Below, piece after piece: positions 12,109 to 22,907 of a stretch of DNA of 64,000 nt. The stretch comes from Metridium senile. Taxonomy: Eukaryota; Cnidaria; Anthozoa; Actiniaria; Metridiidae. Below the pieces are notes generated by a model. The model was not told the DNA's origin. It made no database searches and saw only the letters and a program-made list of their open reading frames with translations. The stretch lies in NCBI GenBank assembly GCA_949775045.1, contig OX459096.1, positions 41,642,959 through 41,706,958 on the forward strand, read 5' to 3'. The first letter of the stretch is position 1. Each line of letters begins with the position of its first letter. Made by a program: the position numbers and the translations under genes.

Positions 12109-12195
12109 TAAGTAGTATAATGGATTAAACCACGGATACAACCAAGCAGAAGATCTCGGTTCGAATTCTGGCATTGGAACTCAAAGTCTTTTTTT
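12109..12195 (+). other. tRNA-like sequence (possible SINE head)
   Basis: TAGTATAATGG resembles an A box and GGTTCGAATTC a B box at tRNA-like spacing, followed by a T run at about 12188. The ends do not form a clear acceptor stem, so it is not called a tRNA gene. Confidence 0.35.
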
Positions 12196-12248
12196 CTGAT
12201 GTTTACTCGTCAATAGATATGAGGAGAAAGGTAATTTCTGAATTATGG

Positions 12249-12298
12249 ACATGAAGCATTATATAATGACACATGTGACATTATATAATGCTTCATGT
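12249..12298. repeat. 50-bp near-perfect palindrome
   Basis: ACATGAAGCATTATATAATG at 12249-12268 is followed after 10 bp by its exact complement, forming a 20-bp stem. Its function is unknown. Confidence 0.85.
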
Positions 12299-13224
12299 TC
12301 ATTTGCATTCCATTGTTTTTCTATTCTACCCCACCATTCCCTTGTGCGGCATTCAAATCCCTCCGCGTTTCAAACGTGGATTTTGCGGTATACATTGCTT
12401 TCCTCGTGGCCAGAGAGGAGCATCAGCTTGGACAAAATGGTCATGCATTGTTAATGAGTTTTTTAAATACATATCAAGTGGCTTTTACACGCAGGCAAAG
12501 TACATCAGTACTCATGACCACACTCCTAAATCACCTTTTAAAGAACTTTACACGTAATCCTGTAGCTAGTGTTGATTATCAAACTCGTTTAATTATGTTT
12601 TTTATTGTGTGTACTTGAAAGTACAAAGAAAGTGTTGTTAATGAAATTTTGGTCATCACCTGGCAAACAAAAATAATTAAAACTCTATGAACAACAGGGT
12701 AAATTTTCATTAAGAAAGTAGAGTTTATTAAATTACATATTGTTTATTATACTATTTATTTATCTAATGCAAACATTTTACTGATAGGACAGTATTCGAT
12801 TGTCAACATGCATGATCAAAATATCTGATATACGAAAACACTCTAGTCAGCTTTAGTAAATACTGTCAGCGCAAGGAAAAATTGGAAGTTCTACATGTCA
12901 TTTTGGTTAGAATAGGGAAGATTTTTATTAAGAATTTAAAGTTATAACCTAAAAGAACCTTTGCTGATTGGATAGTATGATCAGTAGTATATCAAGACAG
13001 CTGTTTTACTATAACAGATGCACTGACATCATAAGAACTGCACACTGATCAGTGTAAACAAATCTTGAATATGCTTTTGTATAACACAGATCCTTATCAT
13101 CCATTCAAAAACCACGACCTCTAAAAGCTCGTCTTGCTATTTTTGGGAACTTTTCCTAGTTTAAAACAAGTATTTATAAAACCTGTATTTTTGCTTAGTG
13201 TGATTGTTGCCTGCGTTAAGGAAA
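12299..13224 (+). promoter_or_regulatory. Upstream region of GPCR copy 2
   Basis: Parts match the upstream blocks of the other copies: AAAATAATTAAAACTCTATG at about 12669, TCGATTGTCAACATG at about 12797, and CTAGTCAGCT at about 12843 shortly after TATACGAAAA. The match is weaker than between copies 1 and 3 and the distance to the ATG is longer. No other gene is seen in this stretch. Confidence 0.45.
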
Positions 13225-14073
13225 ATGGATGTGATTTTGGTTGTGCTTTTCTGGGCAGTCTTTGTGTTTAACGTAACTGGCAATTCTCTTGTGATTTTGC
13301 TCATCTCCAAGAAACAACGAACTTCTACAGACTACCTACTCCTCAACTTGGCTGTTGCAGACCTCATCTTTGGATTTTTTGCTGGGATTTCTAAAACGCT
13401 GATGTTACTTTGGCCAAACTATGAAAACGTTAACCCAACTTTGTGTAACTTCTTTGTATCTGGGAACATTGGTTGGATTGCTAGTGGGGCTTCTACCATT
13501 ACCATGATAATTTTGTCTATCGAGAGATATTTTGCAGTATGTCGTCCTCACAGTTTTAAGAAATGGTTCTCAATAAGAAATATTAAGTTAATCATTACCA
13601 TGATATGGCTCTTTTGCATCGCCGCAATGACTCCTATGTTAGCCGAAAAAACATGCTTTGGCATTGGAGATGAAAATGATAAAAAAATTCATTCCATTTT
13701 TATGATGTGTTTTACAATATTTATAATATTGTTCCTTACTGTGTTGTCAGCTAAGATCTACGTGTCACTGTGGTGCAAACACACTTCAATTCAACCCACA
13801 GAAGTAAGAGAGATACAGGAGAGAAAGAAGAACAAGAAAGTCACATTATGTGTATTGGCCGTCACTGTAACTTTTATTATCTGTTATATTCCGCATTCTG
13901 TCTTGTACACATTATATGTATTTCAAATTAACTTGGGGGTACAAGCGTATTTTCCAATAACAACGCTTTTTATGGCTATCAATGCTGCACTTGACCCTTA
14001 CCTGTTCAGCTTCCAGAACCCAAGGATGAGAACACTGCTCAAGAAAATGCTCTGGTGTAAACCTAATGAGTAG
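13225..14073 (+). CDS. Class A (rhodopsin-like) GPCR, copy 2, intact
   Basis: 282 residues in one exon from ATG 13225, which opens MDVILVVLFW. Upstream in-frame codons contain no ATG. Seven hydrophobic segments fit a receptor with almost no extracellular N-tail. G19-N20 lies in TM1, D46 in TM2 (LLLNLAVADL), C74 before TM3, E100-R101-Y102 as the DRY motif, and TM4 carries IWLF. ECL2 cysteine is in TCFGIG. The basic third loop reads EIQERKKNKK. TM6 has FIICYIP, a variant of FxxCWxP with Y for W. TM7 has ALDPYLF, a variant of NPxxY with D and F. Helix 8 with cysteine is MRTLLKKMLWC. G-protein coupling at the plasma membrane is expected. The ligand is unknown; peptide receptor is only a guess from general similarity. 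It belongs to a local tandem family. Confidence 0.9.
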   Translation: MDVILVVLFWAVFVFNVTGNSLVILLISKKQRTSTDYLLLNLAVADLIFGFFAGISKTLMLLWPNYENVNPTLCNFFVSGNIGWIASGASTITMIILSIERYFAVCRPHSFKKWFSIRNIKLIITMIWLFCIAAMTPMLAEKTCFGIGDENDKKIHSIFMMCFTIFIILFLTVLSAKIYVSLWCKHTSIQPTEVREIQERKKNKKVTLCVLAVTVTFIICYIPHSVLYTLYVFQINLGVQAYFPITTLFMAINAALDPYLFSFQNPRMRTLLKKMLWCKPNE

Positions 14074-14406
14074 GAAGTTTCATGCACAAGCACCAGATTA
14101 AGGGCCTCTGACAAATAATCAAAGTACATACTTGTTTAAAATCGGTAAAAACCAAAATACACTTATCAATAAATCTGAACTTCTTAGACTTTATTGTGAT
14201 ATTGCAAAATGACGGTGGACACAACTTTTGCAATTGTTTACATGAAATGTAGTTTCCTTGCAAATAAAACAACTTTAAAAGTTCAGAACATTTACTATTT
14301 TAAGAATGTAACAGAGGAAATGTAAAAGTCTGCCTTCTTTTAATAAAAGGGAAATTAATATGAATTTAAAACTAGTAAAATAAATTTTTTTTATATTGTT
14401 CTAGTT
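14074..14406 (+). repeat. GPCR 3' flank, duplicate of 439-770
   Basis: Contains AATAAA at 14169-14174 and 14264-14269. It ends TTGTTCTAGTT, where the 439-770 copy meets the 771-7413 insertion. Here it runs directly into ATGCATGAATC, so this is the uninterrupted version. Confidence 0.8.
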
Positions 14407-14407
14407 T

Positions 14408-15373
14408 ATGCATGAATCAATTTATTTATTATCTACCTTTTTTCACTGCGATGTTTTTATTTCATTTTCTGTATAAATCAAAAAATGTTTTTGGTTAATT
14501 TGTCATCTATACCAGTAACAAAACTAAAACGTAAGACATCACGAAAAAATGTTTATTATAAATATATTTTGTAAACATGTACATCCATTTCATCAAAATG
14601 TCGTCTAAGGGCCAGTCGTTTTTATCTGAGATGGGGAAGGCCGGACAGATTGCTGGAGGTCAACTTCAGAAACATTGCTATTTTATGGGGTCACTTTTCA
14701 AAAATAAGAGAAAGTCACAAGGATTCAATATCACATTTTATTAAATAAGTAAACCGATAATTTACAAACTTCATCTTTGCCCAATTTACTTTATTTCTAT
14801 TTCAAAGTGTGCTTTTATAATTGGAAAAGAACACGATGGAAATCTGAATTTGAAATTTGCCATATGTCAAAATATAACTGCACCTCCCCTTCCTCCCAGT
14901 TAATAAATGACCTGCCGCTTATAGTTGATTGAACTAGTTGGTTGTCACTAGAATGCATCCTATACCACAATGTGCGCAACATCTTTACAAGATTATTAAA
15001 TGCTGCTGCTATTGTATTAAAAGAACAGCGAGCTTGAAAAGCTGCGGTATCATTGAGTTAATCAACTAATTTAATTATGTGGTTTTATTGTGAGTACTTG
15101 GAAGTAAAAATAAAGTGTTTTTAATGAAACTTCAATCAACACCAAACAAAAATGATTAAAACTCTTGGAACAAGAGGGCAATTGTTTATTAAGAACGTAG
15201 AGCTCGAGTTTAAATTAATCAAATGCGAACGCGGCTTTACTAATAGAACAGTAATCGATTGTCAACATGAGCAGTATATCTGATCTTGATATGAAAACCG
15301 GCTCTCTAGTCATCTGTTGCACTAGCAGGCGAACTAGCATTTCAGAGTGTGATTACTGTCAGAGTTAAAGAAA
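14408..15373 (+). promoter_or_regulatory. Conserved upstream block of GPCR copy 3
   Basis: This is a near copy of 7414-8037 with one extra insertion (14701-15049). It holds TATA-like TATGAAAA at 15290-15297 and the shared CTAGTCATCTGTTGCACT at 15305-15322, about 50 bp before the ATG. Candidate core promoter by conservation. Confidence 0.55.
14701..15049. mobile_element. 349-bp insertion between duplicated flanks
   Basis: Defined by comparison with copy 1. There, GTCACTTTTCA runs straight into TTGAGTTAATC (around 7720); here 349 bp intervene, with TCA repeated on both sides (14698-14700, 15050-15052). There are no terminal inverted repeats and no coding capacity. Element class unknown. Confidence 0.7.
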
Positions 15374-16252
15374 ATGGTTTTGTATATCATTTTGGTTGTG
15401 CTTTTCTGGACAATCTTTGTGTTGAACGTAACTGGGAATTCCCTGGTGATTTACCTCATCTCCAAGAAACAACGCACTTCTACAGACTATCTACTGCTCA
15501 ACATGGCTGTTGCAGATCTTATCTTTGGATTTTTTGCAGCGATTTCCCAAACGCTGGTGTTACTGTTTGGGCGTTTCTATGAAAACCAAATTTTCTGCAA
15601 GATTGTTGTCTCTGGAAATATCGCTTGGATGGCTTCTGGGGCATCTACTTTTACCATGATAATTTTGTCGGTCGAGAGATATTTTGCAGTATGTCGTCCT
15701 CACAGTTTTAAGAAATGGTTCTCAATAAGAAATGTTAAATTTATCATACTTATGATGTGGCTCTTTGGTATTGCTATTATGATTCTTCAGATAGTCGGAA
15801 CAAATGCATGTTTTGGCTTTGAAGATCAAAATGATAGAGAAACGCATTCTATTTTTATGATGAGTTTTTCAATATTTACAATTTTGTTCCTTACTGTGTT
15901 GTCAGTGAAGATCTACGTGTCCCTGTGGTGCAAACACACTACAATTCAACCCACAGAAGTAAGAGCGATAGAAGAGAGAAAGAGAAAAAAGAAAGTCACA
16001 TTATGTGTATTGGCCGTCATTTTAACCTACATCATCTTTTTGTCACCGCATTTTACTTTGTACATAATATCTACATTCAATATCAACTTGAAGGTGCAAT
16101 CGTTTTTTTCAATAACAACACTTTGTATTGCTATCAATGCTGCACTTGACCCTTACCTGTTCAACTTCCAGAACCCAAGGATGAGAACACTGTTCAAGAA
16201 AATGCCCTGGTGTAAGTCTAATGAGCAGGAACTGCCACAAGCAGAAGGTTAA
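15374..16252 (+). CDS. Class A (rhodopsin-like) GPCR, copy 3, intact
   Basis: 292 residues, single exon, start MVLYIILVVLFW. G21-N22 in TM1, D48 in TM2, C75 before TM3, E101-R102-Y103, W129 in TM4, and C146 in ECL2 (NACFG), which would pair with C75. The third loop is very basic (EERKRKKKV). TM7 reads ALDPYLFNFQNP, followed by an amphipathic helix 8 and cysteine. TM6 is odd: where sisters have IICYIP it has IIFLSP, so both the Cys and the aromatic toggle position are changed, while the proline is kept. That could alter activation or signal drift toward loss. It is the closest relative of the frameshifted copy at 8038, sharing upstream block and C-tail (EQELPQA). Ligand unknown. Confidence 0.9.
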   Translation: MVLYIILVVLFWTIFVLNVTGNSLVIYLISKKQRTSTDYLLLNMAVADLIFGFFAAISQTLVLLFGRFYENQIFCKIVVSGNIAWMASGASTFTMIILSVERYFAVCRPHSFKKWFSIRNVKFIILMMWLFGIAIMILQIVGTNACFGFEDQNDRETHSIFMMSFSIFTILFLTVLSVKIYVSLWCKHTTIQPTEVRAIEERKRKKKVTLCVLAVILTYIIFLSPHFTLYIISTFNINLKVQSFFSITTLCIAINAALDPYLFNFQNPRMRTLFKKMPWCKSNEQELPQAEG

Positions 16253-16372
16253 AAAATAGGCAGTCTAAGACTGCATGAGGCTACTGCTTGAAACAGATAA
16301 TATATAAACTGAACAATGTGCAAAAATAATGTTCGATCTGAAGAAGAGATAGAAATGAATCGGCAGGAAGTC

Positions 16373-16514
16373 TAAGTGGCTGTTTATATGAAGGCGAGTT
16401 GTCCCTGCTAAGCGGGATAACTCTATTGTTTTGAGTCCACTGGGCATGGAATACAAAACAAAAGAGTTATCCCGGCTAGCAGGGACAACTCGCTTTCATA
16501 TAAACAGCCCCTTA
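16373..16514. mobile_element. Short palindromic MITE, ~142 bp
   Basis: Left arm TAAGTGGCTGTTTATATG and right arm CATATAAACAGCCCCTTA pair. The pairing continues inward through GCGAGTTGTCCCTGCTA and its complement for about 55 bp. Non-coding. Confidence 0.8.
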
Positions 16515-17984
16515 GAGAACAAAATGTATTCGTGCAGTCGCGTCCAAATTTGCAGAACAATAATAAAACTGCCAGTTGTCGAAGCTTATTTATTGTAGAG
16601 CAGAGCAGAGCAATATTCCCGGTAATATTGTACAATATTTATGTGCACTTTTCATTACGTTTTAATGTAGCGAATGTTGTTTCGGCGGCTATTCGCACCA
16701 ATTTTACTATACGGAAATATTTGTCAAAAGCTCTTTCTTAGAATAAAACTCATTTAGTATTTTGAAGAGTGACAAACATACAGCAAAATGTGAGATTCTT
16801 GACCTGACATATGTTGATCTGACCTTAAAAATGCCAAAAATCGAAGGGCACTTCTATCGGTAATGTCGGGCTAATGCCATGCTTTTGTTGTCAAAACAAA
16901 TCATCCTTCTCACGGTTTTAAACGTCTCATTAAACCTAAAAAAACTTCATGAATAGTACAAATACACATTAAAAATTATTTTTCTTCAGACAGATATGAA
17001 GTAGCAGCCAAAATATAAACGCTTCGATCGTTCAAAGCTGGCCACTCTTTCGAATTCTCGAAATTACAGTCACACCATGTGTCGATCACGTGACGAAATT
17101 GGTATTTTCGGGTTTCCTGTGGTGTTATGGTCTTGCTTGCTATCTTACATGCACGACAGCAATAAGGCTACGCCTCCATATATGGAGGACAGTAGCCTCA
17201 AAAAACTGATAATAGTTAAGAAAATAAAAGTGTTGGTGTGTTGTTGTAAATGCTTTTCGCAGTGCTGTTGAAATCGGTTTCGAATGATGCGGGATTCCGG
17301 ACTCGGAATCAATTTGGCCAGAATCCTGATTCCAAATACAATTTTTCGTGGATTCGGGATTCTTTGGATTCAAAAGAAGGTAGATACGGATTTTAACGGC
17401 CGGATTTGTGGATGAAAGCATCATACACTTTCCAACGTAAACACTATAAGAGAAGATTAGAAGTGTTTGGGTTGTGTTGTGCGCCCAGGGTAACAAAGAT
17501 CCTTATTGGAACAATTGCCTCACACCCTTTACGTAGTTCTCCATTTCCCCTAAGCAACTCGTAATTATATCTTCACGTAAACAGACCAATGATGACCATC
17601 ATAAATACATGTACATCTGTTGCCCAAGGCTAAAAGAGAAAAATAAGAAAAGAAGGAAGAAAATGAGAGACAATATGAAATTTGTTTAGAATTTGAACTT
17701 TGACGCCACGAATAATTATAATGTATTGACTCTTTTCAGGTTACTGCCATTATTAATACAGAATCTTTTGTCAAACCCATTATGTTGTACGAAAATTATG
17801 AGATGTTACGAGGTTTAATTTCCTTTTTTTTTACCAATTCACAATGGGTTCTGGATGATTTGTCATGTATGCAAGTAACAAGAATGAATGGCAGTGGCAT
17901 GAAAAACATTTTTAATATAACTCTCTCTGCTATCCAAAATAGAATTTAGTCTTATATATAGTCTTAGTCTTTTGTATATATAGT
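16515..17984. other. Intergenic; partly duplicated GPCR 3' flank
   Basis: About 17208-17305 matches 9108-9215, so this continues the duplicated downstream flank. The rest is AT-rich with no gene or repeat that I can name. Confidence 0.5.
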
Positions 17985-18700
17985 TGTACATACTCAGCCG
18001 TTTTTGCAGTGAATATTGCAGTGAATATACATATAAATAATATATATAGTATATATAACAAGCAAAGAGCAGTTTAAATAGACGAATGAATACAACAACT
18101 ATTGTTTTTACCTGATTGTGACCAAAGTTCATAGCATGCAATTTGCATGTGGATATGAGCTTTCTTGACTAACAAAACAGTTGATGTCAAAGCTGCGAAA
18201 GAAAATGTATTAATTGTACATTGGGTGTGTTGTAATGATTGTAATGTACATGTGAAAATACAATTTCTATTATTCAATTAATTGAAAATTTGATATTTAT
18301 TCGGTAATAATTAAATAAAATAAGATTCCAAAATGAAAAAAGAAACTGATCCATCTTTACATGTTGTGAAAGCAAATTCATTTGTTCATCATAACTAATC
18401 AAAATTTATTAGAACACAAAAATGTAATTAAAAGATTATGTCTATAAAACGTAATTTAAAGATAGAGGTGGCACGACCAGCTTCCATTAATGCATTTCAT
18501 TTGTATTGTCTTTGTTTTAATCATTTGAACTGAATTTATTTAATACAGTTTAATGAAGCGAGAAGAGGTGCATATGTCTCTGGTAAATACAGTTTGCCAA
18601 TGTATGTTAAACAAAAATACACATCAGCATCGATCCTCCGCAATTGAAGTACATGACAAATTAGATATTTAAAACATTATTTATCGCCACACATCTAAGC
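17985..18700. repeat. Segmental duplicate of 21395-22280
   Basis: Shared long stretches: TTTTTGCAGTGAATAT, then ATAACAAGCAAAGAGCAGTT, TGCAAAGTT-like AT DNA, TTAATGCATTTCATTTGTAT and ACATCAGCATCGATCCTCCG. The two copies flank the GPCR at 19968. No gene is seen in either. Confidence 0.8.
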
Positions 18701-18959
18701 CGTCTTCATATAAAATGAGAAAAGGTGTTTCTGTAAATCCTTTTTGTTAAATTTTCTTTGTTGTTGTGCTTGGGCGTTAAATTTTACGCCGAACCTATCG
18801 AGCTACTAACATCCAACTCGATATTAAGTAATAAAATAACCTATAAAACTTCGTTTTCTCTCAGTTAAAAGTCAACTTTCTAAATATTTGAAATTATATA
18901 TATATATTTAATATTACCCCTTTTATATAGAGTGTGTTACTGGGAAATACACTACTCGT

Positions 18960-19140
18960 AAAAATAAAAATCCATGCAAAATAAATTCGGGATACGATGT
19001 AAAGATAGCAATGACGTCATTTTGTTGTTTGCTAATTTTGAAGAGAAATTTAAAAACAATTATCGGAAACATAGCAATCTATTTGAAAGCCACTTGAAAA
19101 TCATCCTTGGATAAAGTGTTACTCTCGTAAAGTAAAGTTT
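18960..19140. repeat. Repeat shared in inverted orientation with 22380-22560
   Basis: ATGCAAAATAAATTCGGGAT, GATAGCAATGACGTCATTTT and TTGGATAAAGTGTTACTCTC all occur in reverse complement at 22380-22560. The block ends next to the Lys/Arg/Glu-rich frame at 19139. 18701-18959 shows nothing. Confidence 0.75.
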
Positions 19141-19498
19141 AATTTAATTTTTTATCTTCCTCGCTGAAGTTATGTTTCAAAACCCTTAGTCTTTGGCGGT
19201 CGTGTTCTCTCAGATTTTCATCGGAGATGTTTTCTCTAGCTCTTCTTTTTCTTTGACGTTCTTGTCTTTCTTCCTCAGCCAAATTTCTTCGTCTTTCAAG
19301 GCAAAAGGAAGGGTTTAATATCAAAAAATACGTGTAGAACTTTCGGAGACGATTGAAAATGTGATACGATTTACACCACGGTAAATGAACTGCCGAACGT
19401 TTGTTTGGCGCTACTACCGTCCCAAATTTCAAGTTTTCGTTATTTTTGTAAAGCTCGAAGGGGGAAAGAGCGCCGACGTCTTTCAGTTGTGAGCACAA
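19139..19498 (-). other. Lys/Arg/Glu-rich reading frame, repeat-related
   Basis: Open minus-strand frame of 119 codons. Its C-terminal half (RRRNLAEEERQERQRKRRAR ... DRQRLRVLKHNFSEEDKK) closely resembles the frame at 25621-25947. Phrases of the type SxEEERxER and SDExxRExxRQR recur about every 19 residues. The N-terminal half differs from the other copy. I do not recognise the family. Two diverged copies near dispersed repeats suggest a mobile-element gene fragment. Confidence 0.4.
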
Positions 19499-19967
19499 TC
19501 GAAAGGAAGGGTAAAATAAACACGTACAAAGGTAACAATTGGTTTTAAAGCTTTATTTTTTAAGTTGTATTATTGAGTTCAGGTTCTGTAAATCAAAATT
19601 ATCAAACTGTTAGTGCAGTTATTTCATGTTTATATTTTCCTTGCATACATATGCATTCTCTTATAATTATTGTGGACACTCAAAGTGATGACGGCTGACG
19701 GTGCTCGGGCTTAATGGCCGGAATAGTTGGCGATGTCACTTCATTCATCACCCGACAAACAAACAAAATTAATTGAAATGTTGGAGCCATGTTGTAAATT
19801 TTCATTAACAACGTCAAGTTAATATTCAATCTAATGCAAACCCTTTTCTTATTGGACAGTATGATCAGTATATGAGATGTTATAAAAGCATTCTAGTCAG
19901 CTGTTGCACTAACAGAAGAATTTGCATCACATACTAGCTTGTGTCATCACGGTCTGCATTAGGAAAA
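19499..19967 (+). promoter_or_regulatory. Upstream region of GPCR copy 4
   Basis: TATAAAAG at 19881-19888, then CTAGTCAGCTGTTGCACT at 19893-19910, the same arrangement as in front of the copies at 8038 and 15374. ATG follows at 19968. This is the best TATA box of the set. 19499-19740 shows nothing recognisable. Confidence 0.6.
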
Positions 19968-20843
19968 ATGGACGTTTTCTCTCTCATTTTTGTTGTGCTT
20001 TTCTGGACAATCTTTGTGTTCAACGTAACTGGCAATTCTCTTGTGATTTACCTCATCTCCAAGAAACAACGCACTTCTACAGACTACCTACTCCTCAACT
20101 TGGCTGTTGCAGACCTTATCTTTGGATTTTTTGCTGGGATTTCCAAAATGCTGATGTTACTTTGGCCAAACTATGAAAACGTTAACCCAACTTTGTGTAA
20201 CTTCTTTGTCTCTGGGAACATTGGTTGGATAGCTAGTGGGGCTTCTACTTTTACCATGATAACTTTGTCTGTCGAGAGATATTTTGCAGTATGTCGTCCT
20301 CACAGTTTTAAAAAATGGTTCTCAACAAGAAATATTAAATTAATCATTACCATGATATGGCTCTTTTGCATCGCTGCAATGACTCCTATATTAGCCGAAA
20401 CAACTTGCTTTGGCTTTGAAGATAGAAAACATTTTCAGATTCATGCAACAGTTACGATGAGTTGTTTAATCTTAGCATTATCGCTTCTTACCGTGTTGTC
20501 AGTGAAGATCTACGTGTCACTGTGGTGCAAACACACTTCAATTCAACCAACAGCAGTAAGAGATAAAGAAGAGAGAAAGGACAAAAAGAAAGTCACACTG
20601 TGTGTATTGGCCGTCACTGTAACCTTCATTATCTGTTATATTCCGAATTCTGTCTTGTACATAATATATGTATTTCAAATTAACTTGGGGGTGCAAGCGT
20701 TTTTTCCAATAACATTACTTTCTATGGCAGTCAATGCTGCACTTGACCCTTACCTGTTCAGCTTCCAAAATCCAAGGATGAGAACTCTGCTAAAGAAAAT
20801 GCTGTGGTGTAAAAGGAATTTGGATAGCCATGTCCAGCCGTAA
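19968..20843 (+). CDS. Class A (rhodopsin-like) GPCR, copy 4, intact
   Basis: 291 residues, single exon, first in-frame ATG at 19968 (MDVFSLIFVVLFW). G22-N23, D49, C77 and E103-R104-Y105 are in place. ECL2 cysteine is in TTCFGFED. TM6 carries FIICYIPNSVLY and TM7 AALDPYLFSFQNP. TM2 through TM4 are nearly those of copy 2 (LWPNYENVNPTLCNFFVSGN), so copies 2 and 4 form one subtype and copies 1 and 3 the other. Two features differ: TM5 is replaced by a diverged stretch (VTMSCLILALSLLTVLSVK), and the C-tail ends RNLDSHVQP instead of the family's NE/EQELPQ tail. Expected plasma-membrane receptor; ligand unknown. Confidence 0.9.
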   Translation: MDVFSLIFVVLFWTIFVFNVTGNSLVIYLISKKQRTSTDYLLLNLAVADLIFGFFAGISKMLMLLWPNYENVNPTLCNFFVSGNIGWIASGASTFTMITLSVERYFAVCRPHSFKKWFSTRNIKLIITMIWLFCIAAMTPILAETTCFGFEDRKHFQIHATVTMSCLILALSLLTVLSVKIYVSLWCKHTSIQPTAVRDKEERKDKKKVTLCVLAVTVTFIICYIPNSVLYIIYVFQINLGVQAFFPITLLSMAVNAALDPYLFSFQNPRMRTLLKKMLWCKRNLDSHVQP

Positions 20844-20981
20844 CAATTTCATGGCTATAAACTTTCCACATCGTAAGCAACGTTACTAACAGCAGACTAA
20901 TAACAACGACATATGCGGAAATATGTTCCTCAACTATCCATCGATTAATATGGATGCAGGCGTGATACTATATACATACCA

Positions 20982-21408
20982 ACACTGCAAAAACGGCTGA
21001 GTAGATACAACTCAGTATATTGAGTTGATCATGCATTCAGGATGACACTTGATAGTGAGTAAACCCAACTCATTTTTAAGAGTAAACATAAATGTAGATG
21101 TGCCATTGAGTACAATGTACAAAATATAGAGCGGTTTTCGTATGAGTGGGAAACTGGCAGTAATATTTACCGCACAGTTACGATACTGTTAGTGTAGAAT
21201 TTTCGAATGTTTTTATAGAACTTACGGTACGGTTACGGCTACGGTACGGTACGGTCAGTTACCCACTCGTACGAAAACCGCTCTATTGAGTTTAACCTCA
21301 CTTTTACTCACTATAGAGTTGGGTTTACTCATGCACTATAAAGTGTCATCCTGAATGCATGATTTACTCAATAAACTGAGTTGTATATACACAGCCGTTT
21401 TTGCAGTG
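20982..21408. mobile_element. Inverted-repeat element carrying a second one inside
   Basis: Ends CACTGCAAAAACGGCTGAG and CAGCCGTTTTTGCAGTG pair. Pairing continues through AACTCAGT and GATCATGCATTCAGGATGAC. Inside at 21128-21284 is another inverted-repeat element (AGAGCGGTTTTCGTA ... TACGAAAACCGCTCT, with internal ACGGTACGGT repeats). Only the right end is present at the duplicated site near 17995. Confidence 0.8.
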
Positions 21409-21423
21409 AATATACATATAAAT

Positions 21424-21426
<3 letters not shown>

Positions 21427-21519
<93 letters not shown>
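21427..21519. repeat. (AT)n microsatellite
   Basis: About 90 bp of pure TA dinucleotides. The duplicate at 18030-18060 has only a short AT run, so the expansion is recent. Confidence 0.95.
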
Positions 21520-21520
<1 letters not shown>

Positions 21521-22287
21521 CAAGCAAAGAGCAGTTTAAATAGACGAATGAATACAACAACTATTGTTTTTACCCGATTGTGACCAAAGTTCATAGCATG
21601 CAACATGCATGTGGATATGAGCTTTCTTGGCTAAAAAAAACAGTTGATGTCAAAGCTGCGAAAGAAAATGTATTAATTGTACATTGGGTGTGTTGTAATG
21701 ATTGTAATGTACATGTGTATAGAAGTTCATAACCAAGAACTTCTTAAAAAATACATTTTTTATTATTCAATTAATTGAAAATTTGATATTTATTCGGTAA
21801 TAAAGGAAAATAAGATTCCAAAATGAAAAAGGAAACTGCATGATCCATCATATCCAGCTAAGAAGAAATCTCGCAAACTGATCGCAGCTGAAAAACAAAA
21901 GATTACTCTTCCCGGGTCGATAGTCATAATGAAAATGGTTTGTCCATAATTTTGCGAAAAGAGGCTTTACATGTTGTGAAAGCAAATACATGTGTTCATC
22001 ATAACTAATCAAAATTGATTAGTACGCAAACATTTAATTAAAAGATTATGTCTATAAAACGTAATTTAAAGATAGAGGTGGCAGGATCAGCTTCCATTAA
22101 TGCATTTCATTTGTATTGTCTTTGTTTTAATCATTTGAACTGAATTTATTTAATACAGTTTAATGAAACGAGAAGAGGTGTCTCTGGTAAATACAGTTTG
22201 CCAATGTATGTTTACTGAAAAAAAAATACACATCAGCATCGATCCTCCGCAATTGAAGTACATGACAAATTAGATTTTAATAAATCT
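21520..22287. repeat. Segmental duplicate of 17985-18700
   Basis: See 17985-18700. This copy carries about 130 bp of extra sequence around 21840-21970 (including ATCGCAGCTGAAAAACAAAA). No gene. Confidence 0.75.
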
Positions 22288-22454
22288 AAAATTATCGGAA
22301 ACATAGCAATTTATTTGAAAGCCACTTGAAAATCATCCTTGGATAAAGTGTTACTCTCGTAAAGTAAAGTTTAAAGTTAACTTTACGAGAGTAACACTTT
22401 ATCCAAGGATGATTTTCAAGTGGCTTTAAAATAAATTGCTGTTTCCGATAATTT
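22288..22454. mobile_element. Perfect-arm fold-back, ~167 bp
   Basis: The left arm from AAATTATCGGAAAC is mirrored by the right arm ending GTTTCCGATAATTT. The arms are about 80 bp, almost perfect, meeting at AAGTTAAC. A half copy occurs at 19059-19140. Confidence 0.85.
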
Positions 22455-22625
22455 TTAATTTTTTTAATTTCTCTTTAAAATCAGTAGGAAAAAAACAAAA
22501 TGACGTCATTGCTATCATCGTATCCCGAATTTATTTTGCATGGATTTTTATTATTATATTATAATCGTATAATCCAATAACTAAAAGGACTACTGTGACT
22601 TTATATCCCGGTCTTTTCTTCCTTA

Positions 22626-22748
<123 letters not shown>

Positions 22749-22907
22749 TATTATTATTATTATTATTATAATGTTATTATATTATTGTTATATAATTATA
22801 ATTATTATTATTTATTAGTATAAATACAAAGGTTATTATACAAAATCGCGCGCTCTGATTGGTTTGCTATCTCGGATTATCAGCCGATAATCACCTTTTC
22901 AGACAAA

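Noticed and set aside
12245..12618. Overlapping plus-strand frames of 69-107 codons
   Set aside because: Mutually overlapping in three frames with no motif, upstream of a GPCR gene.
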